Source: Idiomarina seosinensis (lineage in GTDB: Bacteria > Pseudomonadota > Gammaproteobacteria > Enterobacterales > Alteromonadaceae). Taken from it: DNA of 64,000 nucleotides. Shown here piece after piece: positions 31,746 to 40,835 of this stretch. The notes beneath the pieces were generated by a model. The model saw nothing but the letters and a program-made list of their open reading frames with translations, was not told the DNA's origin and made no database searches. The DNA is taken from NCBI RefSeq assembly GCF_003987275.1, contig NZ_PIQF01000003.1, positions 109,315 through 173,314 of the forward strand. The letters are read 5' to 3'. How positions within the stretch are numbered: the first letter of the stretch is position 1; every line of letters starts with the position of its first letter. Both the position numbers and the translations under genes were made by a program.

Positions 31746-33959
31746 ATGAATACACCCAATTTTAAACAATCGTTAGTTGCAGTGGCGGTCAGCACCATGT
31801 TGGCGAGTCCACTTGCGTTAGCTCAAGAGCAAGAACAATCCACGGAAGCTGAAGATGCGAAGCTGGAACGTATTGAAGTAACGGCCCGCCGCACTAGTGA
31901 AAGCTTGCAAGAAGTTCCGGTCGCAGTTTCTGCGTTTGGCGAGATGGAATTAGAGCGCGACGGTATTGAGGATATTACCGAACTGCAGTACAAAATGCCG
32001 AATACCACCTTTCAGGTCAGCCGTGGTACCAACTCTACTCTAACCGCTTATATTCGGGGAGTGGGCCAGCAAGATCCGCTATGGGGCTTTGAACCGGGCG
32101 TTGGTATCTATATCGATGACGTTTACGTTGCTCGGCCACAAGGTGCCGTACTCGAGGTGCTGGATGTACAGCGGGTGGAAGTACTGCGTGGTCCGCAGGG
32201 CACACTCTATGGTAAAAACACCATTGGCGGTGCAATGAAGTACGTAACTCGCGACCTGACAGGCTACGACGAATTTGAAATAAAAGGCACGGTCGGTTCT
32301 TACAACCAAGCAGATTTGAAAGTCTCTGGACAGACCGCACTGGCGGATAACTTTTATGTTGGTGGCGCGTTTGCCACGCTAAACCGTGATGGTTTTGGTG
32401 AGTTCGCTAATACCGGTGACGAGAACTACAACAAAGAACTGATGACAGGACGTCTAAATGCTAAGTGGATTGTAAACCGCGACATTAACGTCAAGTTTGC
32501 CGCCGACTGGACCCAGGACGACTCCAATGCTCGTGGTGGTCATCGTTTGCTACCGTCATTGTTGAGTGATGAACCGCGTCAAGAAGATGTGTACGACGCT
32601 TACACTGCAATGCCCACCTGGAATGAAGTTGAGAACGAAGGTTACTCGATGACCGTTGACTGGGCGATTAACAACGAGTGGATGTTTAAGTCAGTAACCG
32701 CTTATCGTGAAGGCTCTACCAACACCAATATCGATTTTGATTCGACCGTTAACCCGGTTTTACTGGTTCCAGCTATTTACGAAGACGACCAGACCACGCA
32801 AGAGTTCCAGTTTATGTATCGCGACGATCGACTGGACTTTGTCGGTGGCTTGTATCTTTATGAAGGTCAGGCTTGCGGTGAATTTGGTACCGTGTTGGGT
32901 CTGTTATCGCTGTCAATTGATACTGGCGGCTGCGTTGACACCTCCAGTGAAGCGCTATTCGGTCAGGCAACTTATCAGTTAGATGACAAATGGTCGGTCA
33001 CATTAGGCGGTCGTTATACGCGCGATGATAAAGAAGCCGATGTATTCCGCTATACCTATGCGGGCGTTAAGTTCCTGGATCGGGGCGACTACGATCAGGA
33101 CCCCATTGTGATTAATTCAGACTTTAATCAACAAGCCGACTGGAGCAAGTTCTCTCCACATGCAAGTGTTAGCTACCAGGTTGCTCCTGAACTGATGATG
33201 TACGGTAGCTACAGTAATGGCTTTAAGTCGGGCGGTGTGGATATGCGTGCTGATGTATCATTAAACCCTGATGCGTCAAACCCGTACGATCCTGAGACTG
33301 TCGATACGTTCGAGTTTGGTGTTAAGAGTGAGATGTTAGACGGTCGTCTACGTCTGAACGCAGCGGCATTCTTCTCTGATTATCAGGATATGCAGGTTAC
33401 TGTTCAACGGGCGATTGAAGGTGGCGGTGTTGCCTCACAGGTTCTTAACGCAGCGGACTCAACCGTTCAGGGGCTTGAGTTTGAGTCAACGTTTTCAGCG
33501 ACTCAAAGCTTAAGCTTTACCGGGTCATTAGGTTATATCGATGCTGAATTTGACTCTGTTGAGTTCTTTAATCCAGAACTGCAAGAAATCGAAGACGTGT
33601 CAGACCTATGGTCGTTCCAGAACACGCCAAAATTAACTGCTAACTTAGGCTTTACTAAAGAGTTTGCATTAGAGAGTGGTTCGTTAGTGTGGTCGGGCAG
33701 TGTGGCCTATCGCGATGATATGCAAATGTTCGAGGTGCCTTCGCCATTAGACGAGGAAGCCTACAGCCTTACAAACACCAGCTTGGTATGGTACTCGAAC
33801 TCTGGTCAGTGGACGGTTGGCTTGCATGCCAAAAACATACTTGACGAAGAATATCGTGTATCAGGTTACAACTTTGGTTCAACCTTCGGTGAGAATATCG
33901 TGACCGGTTATTATGGCGACCCACGTACTGTCGCTCTGTCTGTCGGTTATCAATTCTAA
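31746..33959 (+). CDS. TonB-dependent outer-membrane receptor
   Basis: This 737-residue protein has a signal peptide ending at ALAQEQ, then a TonB-box-like segment (LERIEVTARR). A plug domain covers about 60-190 with YIRGVGQQDP and QRVEVLRGPQGTLYGKNTIGG. A 22-strand barrel follows, ending in an aromatic residue (SVGYQF). It imports a large or scarce ligand using TonB energy. It resembles FecA/pesticin-type receptors for non-siderophore substrates as much as iron receptors. The ATG at 31746 has AGGGGA upstream and gives a clean signal peptide, unlike the longer frame from 31668. It diverges from the permease/ligase/esterase operon, which may share its substrate. Confidence 0.92.
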   Translation: MNTPNFKQSLVAVAVSTMLASPLALAQEQEQSTEAEDAKLERIEVTARRTSESLQEVPVAVSAFGEMELERDGIEDITELQYKMPNTTFQVSRGTNSTLTAYIRGVGQQDPLWGFEPGVGIYIDDVYVARPQGAVLEVLDVQRVEVLRGPQGTLYGKNTIGGAMKYVTRDLTGYDEFEIKGTVGSYNQADLKVSGQTALADNFYVGGAFATLNRDGFGEFANTGDENYNKELMTGRLNAKWIVNRDINVKFAADWTQDDSNARGGHRLLPSLLSDEPRQEDVYDAYTAMPTWNEVENEGYSMTVDWAINNEWMFKSVTAYREGSTNTNIDFDSTVNPVLLVPAIYEDDQTTQEFQFMYRDDRLDFVGGLYLYEGQACGEFGTVLGLLSLSIDTGGCVDTSSEALFGQATYQLDDKWSVTLGGRYTRDDKEADVFRYTYAGVKFLDRGDYDQDPIVINSDFNQQADWSKFSPHASVSYQVAPELMMYGSYSNGFKSGGVDMRADVSLNPDASNPYDPETVDTFEFGVKSEMLDGRLRLNAAAFFSDYQDMQVTVQRAIEGGGVASQVLNAADSTVQGLEFESTFSATQSLSFTGSLGYIDAEFDSVEFFNPELQEIEDVSDLWSFQNTPKLTANLGFTKEFALESGSLVWSGSVAYRDDMQMFEVPSPLDEEAYSLTNTSLVWYSNSGQWTVGLHAKNILDEEYRVSGYNFGSTFGENIVTGYYGDPRTVALSVGYQF

Positions 33960-33979
33960 CTCCCTGTGATATCAGCGTC

Positions 33980-34008
33980 TAAGCTCTTTTTTAGTGGTAA
34001 AGGGCTTA
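33980..34008 (+). terminator. Hairpin after the TonB-dependent receptor gene
   Basis: TAAGCTCTTT (33980-33989) pairs with AAAGGGCTTA (33999-34008), including one G-T pair, around a 9-base loop. A run of seven T comes about ten bases later, so termination is likely but not canonical. Confidence 0.45.
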
Positions 34009-34075
34009 GGTGCTGGTAATTTTTTTAAAAGTAGCTAGCATGGTCATTATTCAAGCATCAACCGATACCCGCTGT

Positions 34076-34723
34076 ATGGCCAGAGCAATTATTGCTGACG
34101 ATCACCCCCTGTTTCGGGCGGCAATGAAACAAGCCCTTGCCGAGACATTAAAATCCGACATCGTAGAAGTCTCTAGCTTTCAACAGCTTGAAGAAGCTCT
34201 TATTGAGCAGCCCCAAATTGAGCTGGTATTTCTTGACCTTTCTATGCCCGGCAATCGAGGCTTAACCGGACTGTCCACGTTACGTAGCCAATACCCAGAT
34301 ATCTTAGTGGTGATTGTTTCTGCTACCGAAGATACTCGTGTGGTGCGACAGGCAATGGCGTTAGGGGCTAGCGGTTATATTCCTAAGTCGGTGCCTTTAC
34401 CAGAGTGGAATACCGCGGTGACTACCGTACTCGCCGGGGATAACTGGTTACCGGCATCAATGCAGAACCTTACTGAGGAAACTGATCCTGAGATGTCAGC
34501 CTTTGCTAATAAGCTGGAACAGTTAACACCGCAGCAATTTAAAGTTTTACAGTGCATTGCGGATGGCTTGTTAAATAAGCAGATAGCGTATGAACTCGGG
34601 GTTCAGGAAACAACCATTAAGCAACACGCGTCGGCGATCTTGCGTAAATTAAGTTGCGTTAACCGGACCCAGGCAGGAATCTTGTTCCGGCAAATGCTAG
34701 ATACTTCTGAGTCGCTTGATTAA
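34076..34723 (+). CDS. LuxR-type response regulator, CrbR/ErdR-like
   Basis: This is a two-domain regulator. The receiver (residues 1-120) has the acidic pair in IIADDHPLF, phosphorylated aspartate in LVFLDLSMPG, and the conserved VSAT and IPKS segments. The LuxR DNA-binding domain (about 150-210) has NKQIAYELGVQETTIKQHASAILRKL. Such regulators paired with SSS-domain kinases (CrbS/CrbR, MxtR/ErdR) switch on acetyl-CoA synthetase. I place the start at 34076 (MARAIIADD) because the family begins there. Starts at 34010 (GTG) and 34040 are possible, and none has a strong ribosome site. Its 3' end overlaps the convergent kinase gene by 27 bases. Confidence 0.85.
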   Translation: MARAIIADDHPLFRAAMKQALAETLKSDIVEVSSFQQLEEALIEQPQIELVFLDLSMPGNRGLTGLSTLRSQYPDILVVIVSATEDTRVVRQAMALGASGYIPKSVPLPEWNTAVTTVLAGDNWLPASMQNLTEETDPEMSAFANKLEQLTPQQFKVLQCIADGLLNKQIAYELGVQETTIKQHASAILRKLSCVNRTQAGILFRQMLDTSESLD

Positions 34724-37700
34724 TCGTTTTAGTGCGCCGCTTTTCAATGGTTTTGGTATAAAGTGAGCGTTAACTTCTAATGCTTGTTCGCGCAATATTT
34801 CATCGGGATCAGCCGAGTTAATAATCGCTGTTGTTTGGTGACCCCACTGTTGTCTAAGGGCCTTCACTACGTCAATACCGGTTACATGATTGTCCAGGTG
34901 ATAGTCGGCAAAGATAAGATCGCATCGAGCTATCTGCAGCGCTTCTGATAAATTACTAACCGGGGCGACGGATGCTCCCCATTGCTCTAACAGCGAGGCT
35001 GTAGCCGCTAATACTCGACTGTCGTTGTCTATGACCAGCACCGAACGTCCGGCTAATAGCTTTTCGAGCGTTTCAGGTTGTATATCATTATTTTTCACCA
35101 GCTCGACCTTTTGCCAGGATTTGACCGGTAATGTAATCCCAAAGGCGGTTCCCACGCCTTCTACTGATTTTAGCTGCAACGGAATATCCATTAATCGGCA
35201 AATCCGTTCAACAATCGATAAACCAAGACCAAGGCCAGGGTTGTCACCATCAGACTGCAACTGATGAAACTCTTTAAAAATCTCTTCTTGTTTATGGACC
35301 GGGATCCCCTGGCCACTATCGATAACCCATACCGTAACCTGTTGCCCGCTGCGCCGAGTGCCGAGTATTATTCGGCCCTGATGTGTATAACGGAGCGCAT
35401 TGGACAATAAGTTTTGGATGATACGGGTTAGTAGTTTTCTGTCACTGTTGATGACAGCTGATGATGGGATATAGTCAAATTGTAAGGCTTTCTCTGACGC
35501 CATCGCTTGATAGCGCTCAACCATTGGCTGCAACACGCTGTCTAATCGAAATGTTTGCCGATCCGGCTTGAGGTTACCGGCATCCAGCTTGGTCATGTCT
35601 AACAACATCGTCAATAGTTCTTCAGCGTGGTCTAGTGAGCGACGGATATTTAGGGCAAGAGGCAGTTGTGCCGTTTCAACTTTGGCCTGCAGCATTTCGC
35701 AAAATAGGCTGGCGGCATTAAAGGGCTGCATCAAATCATGACTGACGGCAGCGAAAAAGCGAGACTTGCTCAAATGTGCTTTTTCTTCCGCCTGCTTTGC
35801 TAACAGCAGCTGCTGGGTGCGTTCATCAACGCGCTTTTCCAGCTCCTGATTAATTTGTTGCAGTGCCTGCTGGGCTTTAACCCGTTCGGTGATGTCGCTG
35901 TAGGTGGTGACAAAGCCGCCACCGGGCATTGGATTTCCTTGTAACTCAATGATCAAGTCACCCTGAGCCCGTTGATACTTATAGGCGCTGCCTGCGCGTA
36001 AAAAATTTAATCGTTTCTCGATTTCGTCATCAACATTACTATTGCCTGAGTGGCTTAAGAGACCGCGGTCAGCGTTATACCTTAACAGCTCTTCAACTGG
36101 CATTCCGGCTCTGACCAGGCCATCGGGGTATTCAAAGACTTCCAGATAGCGACGATTCCAGGCAACCAACCGCAGATCTTGGTCGATGACACTAATACCT
36201 TGCGGAATGTTTTCTACCGACGACTGCAGCAATTCCCGATTAAACTGATATAGCTTCGATGCCTCGGTGGCCCAATCGACGACTTTCGCTACAGGCACCT
36301 CTTGTTGCTCCGAAACGGTGTCAAATAGTAGCCGGGTCGCAGAGGTACCAACAATACTCGATAACTCCCGCTCAATACGCATTAATGTTGGTGCAGGAAC
36401 CAGAGTTTGGGGGTCCTGAAAGAGCAAGTTAACCCCTAGCTTTTGTTGTAAGTCGGTCAGTTGCTGGTGGTTGTAAAAACGCTCGAGTAAAGCATGTAAC
36501 CGAGCCCAGCTAAGGCTAGGCTGACGGATAAAGTCGTCGCTACCAACCGTTAGCCGTTCGTTTCTTTTATGAGGAGACACCAGCGAGACGACAATAAAAA
36601 TTAACAGGTTAATTCCAAGACTAATCAGCACACCATCGGCGACTTGAGTGTCAGTCATTGGCTTCGAGGTGTTAAGAGCTGGAACCAGTAATAAAACGAA
36701 CCAGACTATGGTTCCGCTGACCAGTCCGGATAGTACTGCAAGTTGGTTACTGCGTTGCCATAACACGCTGCCAATAATTGATGGACCCAGCTGCGACAGT
36801 AGCGCTAACGAAATCAGTCCTGAATTAACCAACGGTAGGGTATCAATAGTTAGCTGGTAATAGATGTATGCCATTAGCATCACCAATACAATGGTCATGC
36901 GGCGAATCAATAGAATTCTGGCAGGAGTAAATTGCAATTGTCTTAAACGCTGACGGGTCAATCTAAGCCACAGTGGCATTACCACATCGTTAGAAATCAT
37001 GATGCTGAGTGCCAGCAAAGCGATGATAACCATGCTGGTTGCTGCTGCTAAACCACCGATAAAAGCCACCAATGCAATATCCGGTCGGTCGCTGGAAAGT
37101 GGAATAACCAGCATAAAAGTGTCGGTTGCCGCTTGGTCGGGAGCAATAAGCAGAGCTGCCAGAGCGATTGGTAGTATAAAAAAGTTGATAGCGAATAGGT
37201 ATAGCGGGAATGCCCAACGTGCTACTTTTAACTCATCGCTGTGAGTGTTTTCTACGTAGCTAACATGGAATTGCCGCGGCAGGCAGAACATCGATAATGC
37301 GCCAAGTAAAATATGCACCAGGTACACGTAGCTGCCATCAGCTGTACCACTTAGCACATCGCGGGTAACAGGAGCATTATAACTGGTTTCTAAGAGATCG
37401 CTGAACCCATCGAACAGACCGTAGGTAGCGAATAGACCAACGATAATAAAAGCGACTAGCTTGACTAACGACTCAAACGCGACGGCGTCCATTAAGCCGC
37501 TGTGTTGTTCAGCCAGACTCAACCGACGGGTACCAAATAGAAAACCAAAGCCAATCATCACCAATGCCACTAAAGCCGACAGATCGAATAACCAAAATGG
37601 GCTTTGAGCAAAGCCGGTGACGGCCGAAAAGCTCGCAGTCACGGCTCTTAGCTGTAAAGAGATATATGGAATGACGGCAATCAGTGCCGTAAATGCGACA

Positions 37701-38044
37701 ACCCCTGCCAGCAACGGCGATTTGCCATAGCGAGTTCCGATTAAGTCAGCTATGGAGGTAATGTTTTGTTGTTTGCAGTAATTGAGCAGCTTTAGCTGTA
37801 AAACGTGTAAAAACAAAAAAACCAGGATTGCACCAATATAAGTTGGTGCGAATGCCCAACCATAATAGGCCGATTGGGTTACTGTGCCGAAGAATGCCCA
37901 GGATGTGCAGTGAACCCCTTGAGCAAGGGCGTAGCGATATGGCTTTGCCGGTTGTTTTGATGCGCTGTCACCCCTGTAAGCAATAGCAAACAGGATCAAC
38001 AAATAAATGATGGCCGTTGCTAAGGTAAGGCTGACGGATAACAT
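34697..38044 (-). CDS. CrbS-like hybrid sensor kinase with Na+/solute symporter domain
   Basis: This 1115-residue protein has an N-terminal sodium:solute symporter (SSS) domain of about thirteen helices (residues 1-480). A linker, a PAS domain (about 620-730), a coiled segment and a HisKA box follow (VSHDLMQPFNAASLF near 775). The HATPase has NLLSNALRYT, DSGQGI and GLGLGLSIV. A receiver at the C-terminus has FADYHLD. This matches CrbS/MxtR kinases that sense acetate status in Vibrio and Pseudomonas. The convergent, overlapping response regulator is the likely partner. The TRIC-family gene lies 2 bases upstream on the same strand. Confidence 0.9.
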   Translation of the reverse strand: MLSVSLTLATAIIYLLILFAIAYRGDSASKQPAKPYRYALAQGVHCTSWAFFGTVTQSAYYGWAFAPTYIGAILVFLFLHVLQLKLLNYCKQQNITSIADLIGTRYGKSPLLAGVVAFTALIAVIPYISLQLRAVTASFSAVTGFAQSPFWLFDLSALVALVMIGFGFLFGTRRLSLAEQHSGLMDAVAFESLVKLVAFIIVGLFATYGLFDGFSDLLETSYNAPVTRDVLSGTADGSYVYLVHILLGALSMFCLPRQFHVSYVENTHSDELKVARWAFPLYLFAINFFILPIALAALLIAPDQAATDTFMLVIPLSSDRPDIALVAFIGGLAAATSMVIIALLALSIMISNDVVMPLWLRLTRQRLRQLQFTPARILLIRRMTIVLVMLMAYIYYQLTIDTLPLVNSGLISLALLSQLGPSIIGSVLWQRSNQLAVLSGLVSGTIVWFVLLLVPALNTSKPMTDTQVADGVLISLGINLLIFIVVSLVSPHKRNERLTVGSDDFIRQPSLSWARLHALLERFYNHQQLTDLQQKLGVNLLFQDPQTLVPAPTLMRIERELSSIVGTSATRLLFDTVSEQQEVPVAKVVDWATEASKLYQFNRELLQSSVENIPQGISVIDQDLRLVAWNRRYLEVFEYPDGLVRAGMPVEELLRYNADRGLLSHSGNSNVDDEIEKRLNFLRAGSAYKYQRAQGDLIIELQGNPMPGGGFVTTYSDITERVKAQQALQQINQELEKRVDERTQQLLLAKQAEEKAHLSKSRFFAAVSHDLMQPFNAASLFCEMLQAKVETAQLPLALNIRRSLDHAEELLTMLLDMTKLDAGNLKPDRQTFRLDSVLQPMVERYQAMASEKALQFDYIPSSAVINSDRKLLTRIIQNLLSNALRYTHQGRIILGTRRSGQQVTVWVIDSGQGIPVHKQEEIFKEFHQLQSDGDNPGLGLGLSIVERICRLMDIPLQLKSVEGVGTAFGITLPVKSWQKVELVKNNDIQPETLEKLLAGRSVLVIDNDSRVLAATASLLEQWGASVAPVSNLSEALQIARCDLIFADYHLDNHVTGIDVVKALRQQWGHQTTAIINSADPDEILREQALEVNAHFIPKPLKSGALKRLIKRLRSI

Positions 38045-38046
38045 GC

Positions 38047-38664
38047 TTAATAGTGCTCAGGGTTATCGCGGAAGACCGGTAGTGACCACTGGTAACGAAT
38101 AGCTCCCAGCCTGATAATTAGCGTCGATAACATGCCTGCTACTAATGCTACTATCGGATAAAACGGCACTAACAGGGTGTAAACAATAGCGCCGACGATG
38201 CAGGTAGTAGCGTAAAGCTCACTTTTAAGCACCATGGGGACGTCGCGCGCCAGAACATCGCGAATCATACCCCCGAAACACGCCGATATAGTTCCCATAA
38301 TAACGGCTATAAACGGTGAGAAACCAGCAGACAGAGCTTTCTCGGCACCCATGGTCGCAAAAAATGCTAATCCAATAGCATCTGCAACCTGCAATGTCGT
38401 CATTGGAATGTAGGCTTTGTAGCGCAACCAGATAATGGTCACCAGTGCCGAGCCAAGAATGGTATAGATGTAGGTTTGATCCTCGGTCCAGAAAACCGGC
38501 AACCCAAGAATAAGGTCACGGATCGTGCCGCCACCAATTGCAGTCGCAGAAGCCAACACGATAACTCCAAACCCATCCATGTGTTTACGAAACGCCAGTA
38601 AGGTTCCTGCAACAGCGAATACTGCAACACCTGCCTGGTCAGCCCAGTAAAACAACACCTCCAT
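38047..38664 (-). CDS. TRIC-family membrane channel (YicG-like)
   Basis: This 205-residue protein has seven hydrophobic helices in two repeated halves. It has the repeated glycine motifs GGGTIRDLILG near residue 50 and GGMIRDVLARDVP near residue 135 that define the UPF0126/TRIC family of trimeric cation channels. Bacterial members may carry small molecules such as glycine. It stands 2 bases ahead of the CrbS-like kinase gene and is probably co-transcribed. Confidence 0.88.
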   Translation of the reverse strand: MEVLFYWADQAGVAVFAVAGTLLAFRKHMDGFGVIVLASATAIGGGTIRDLILGLPVFWTEDQTYIYTILGSALVTIIWLRYKAYIPMTTLQVADAIGLAFFATMGAEKALSAGFSPFIAVIMGTISACFGGMIRDVLARDVPMVLKSELYATTCIVGAIVYTLLVPFYPIVALVAGMLSTLIIRLGAIRYQWSLPVFRDNPEHY

Positions 38665-38821
38665 AAGTAACTCGCCCTTTTGTGCGCCTGAATGCGGTTA
38701 GTTTGTCATTATAAAAGATAGAATGGTAGCTGATTGCTCGACTATTTTGACTGGTTACTTTATCATCAGAAACGCACTTTGAGTTTCAAGTTGATGTAGT
38801 TGTGCTAAGGACCAGCGTAAA

Positions 38822-40342
38822 ATGATGAATGTGGCCGACATGAAAACAAAACATGCTGGAGATGACATTGAAAGTCATATCCAGTATGTACCAACTTTGG
38901 TTGTTGCCTTACACCCAGATATCTCACGGATTGGAGAAACCGCGCCGCTGCTAAGCTTGTCGCAGGACGGCCGCGACTATCTCAGCCGCAATCGCCCTGA
39001 TTTTTCCAAAAATGGCCGCGCAGGTCGTTCTTTATGCGAGCCGCGAATTAGTCGTTCACCTATTATTATCCAACAAGATAGTCAGGATACCTTTCGGGTT
39101 CGGGCTCATACTACTAGCACAACCGTCGAAATAGCCGGTCGTGCGGAGCAAAGTGAGTATTTGCTAAGCCGCGCGGACATTGGTAGCGGCGTTGTGATGA
39201 CGCTCAACAAAACAGTTGTTCTGCTGCTTAAGCTATTGCCGCTACAAGACGTCCGAATTCATAAAGAAAGTTTACTTAAGGGCATTAGTCCGGATATTAG
39301 AGCTCTGAATAGCAAACTTGAAAATGTTGCGCGGATGGATATACCGGTAATGATTCGCGGTTTGGCTGGCTCAGGCAAAGAACAAGCGGCTTATAAAGTT
39401 CATTCCGACAGCCCACGTGCAGATAAGCCTTTTGTCAATGTTAATCTGGCTGCTATTCATGATGTTGTCGCCGCGGAAGAACTGTTCGGTAGCTTACATA
39501 AGCAAGCCCAAAATCCCGGCTACTTTAGTCAGGCAGATGGCGGCACGCTGGTGTTAGAAGACATAGAAGATGCGTCTGAACAGGTCATAGAACTGTTGTT
39601 TAGTGCCATTAAAAATGGTTATTACCTGCCCTTACAAAGTGATGTGCCAAAACCAATTAATTGCCGGCTAGTGCTGACTAGTGTTTATGATAGCTGTCCG
39701 TGCGCTGTGGACTCCCGTTTATGGCAGCTTACCAATGCTTTGTCAGCGTATCAGGTTTTCTTGCCGCCTTTGGCCGAGCGAGTCGAAGATTTAAGCTTGT
39801 TATTTATACATTTTGTCGAAGAACAGTGGCACCGATTGTATCCTGACCGAGCTTTTAACTTGAACATTCCAACCGACCTGATGGGGCAGCTGATGGCGTT
39901 TCACTGGCCCGGTAATGTTCGCCAATTACGCAATGTTGCCCGACAGGTTGTTATTGATAGCCGTGAGGCATCGACGCTACAGCTCGATCCGCAGTTGTTA
40001 TCTATTTTAAAACCGCAGTCGAGACAAAGAACCGAAAGAATAGGCGCCAACGGCAACGCTAGAAAACCGAACAGTATTAGCCGCGAGGAATTATCCGAAG
40101 CATTAGAAAACAATCGCTTTGAATTGCAAGCTACAGCACGTGAGTTAGCTATTTCACGTGCTTCGGTTTATCAGTTAATTCAACGCTTTGAGGGATTAAG
40201 TACTGCCCAGGATCTGGATGAGGCCGAGCTTCGTAATTGCTACCAAAAATATCGTGGCGATACTGAACAAATGATGTGGGAACTTCGGGTTTCGCAAGTG
40301 GGTATGCGCCGACGCTTAAAAGCCATGGGCTACGATATTTGA
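38822..40342 (+). CDS. FHA-AAA+-Fis regulator lacking the sigma-54 contact loop
   Basis: This is a 506-residue protein built like a bacterial enhancer-binding protein. An FHA-like domain (about 25-145; RIGETAPL, then RISRSP) precedes an AAA+ domain (about 165-395) with Walker A GLAGSGKEQAA and Walker B TLVLEDIED. A Fis-type helix-turn-helix lies at about 425-465 (ATARELAISRASVYQLIQRF). Between EELFG and GYFSQADGGTL, about a dozen residues including GAFTGA are missing, so it should not activate sigma-54 polymerase. A 50-residue tail follows the DNA-binding domain. AAGGA precedes the ATG. It probably acts as a non-sigma-54 regulator. Confidence 0.83.
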   Translation: MMNVADMKTKHAGDDIESHIQYVPTLVVALHPDISRIGETAPLLSLSQDGRDYLSRNRPDFSKNGRAGRSLCEPRISRSPIIIQQDSQDTFRVRAHTTSTTVEIAGRAEQSEYLLSRADIGSGVVMTLNKTVVLLLKLLPLQDVRIHKESLLKGISPDIRALNSKLENVARMDIPVMIRGLAGSGKEQAAYKVHSDSPRADKPFVNVNLAAIHDVVAAEELFGSLHKQAQNPGYFSQADGGTLVLEDIEDASEQVIELLFSAIKNGYYLPLQSDVPKPINCRLVLTSVYDSCPCAVDSRLWQLTNALSAYQVFLPPLAERVEDLSLLFIHFVEEQWHRLYPDRAFNLNIPTDLMGQLMAFHWPGNVRQLRNVARQVVIDSREASTLQLDPQLLSILKPQSRQRTERIGANGNARKPNSISREELSEALENNRFELQATARELAISRASVYQLIQRFEGLSTAQDLDEAELRNCYQKYRGDTEQMMWELRVSQVGMRRRLKAMGYDI

Positions 40343-40406
40343 ATCAGTATCTTTTATTGGTGAATTTTTGCTAGACTATCCCTCCTTAACGACTTGTAAT
40401 TCTTTT

Positions 40407-40431
40407 ACCTTGTCCTCATGTAGGACAAGGT
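40407..40431. repeat. Perfect hairpin in the yajC leader
   Basis: ACCTTGTCCT (40407-40416) and AGGACAAGGT (40422-40431) form a perfect 10-bp stem with a 5-base loop, 43 bases ahead of yajC. No T-run follows. It could end the upstream transcript with Rho, stabilise the yajC leader or bind a regulator. Confidence 0.55.
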
Positions 40432-40474
40432 GACATAAAACGTTCGAAAAACTTAAATATAACTGGGGAATGTT

Positions 40475-40807
40475 ATGAATTTCTTTATTAGTCCTGCGTA
40501 CGCTCAAGACGGTGCAGCCTCGGGTGGCGGCATGGAACTTATCTTCATGCTGGTCATGTTTGGCCTGATTTTTTACTTTCTGATTTATCGCCCACAAGCG
40601 AAACGTGTTAAGCAGCATAAAGAATTAGTTTCATCGCTAAGTAAAGGCGACGAAGTACTGACTCAAGGTGGTATGGTCGGTCGCATTACTAAAGTGAGTG
40701 ATGACAAAGACTTTATCGTTATTGCTTTATCAGAAGAGATCGAAGTTACTGTGCAGAAAGCAGCGGTAACCTCAGTTCTTCCAAAAGGCACTATGAAATC
40801 GCTGTAA
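40475..40807 (+). CDS. yajC: Preprotein translocase subunit YajC
   Basis: This 110-residue small membrane protein of the SecDF-YajC complex helps SecYEG move proteins across the inner membrane. It has one helix (about 22-42) with [12 protein letters not shown] at its cytosolic edge, then the basic [18 protein letters not shown] domain. These are diagnostic of YajC. GGGGAA precedes the ATG. It leads the secD-secF gene group; secD starts 28 bases later. Confidence 0.95.
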   Translation: MNFFISPAYAQDGAASGGGMELIFMLVMFGLIFYFLIYRPQAKRVKQHKELVSSLSKGDEVLTQGGMVGRITKVSDDKDFIVIALSEEIEVTVQKAAVTSVLPKGTMKSL

Positions 40808-40835
40808 TAGCAGTAAAAACAAAGGTAGGCACGAC

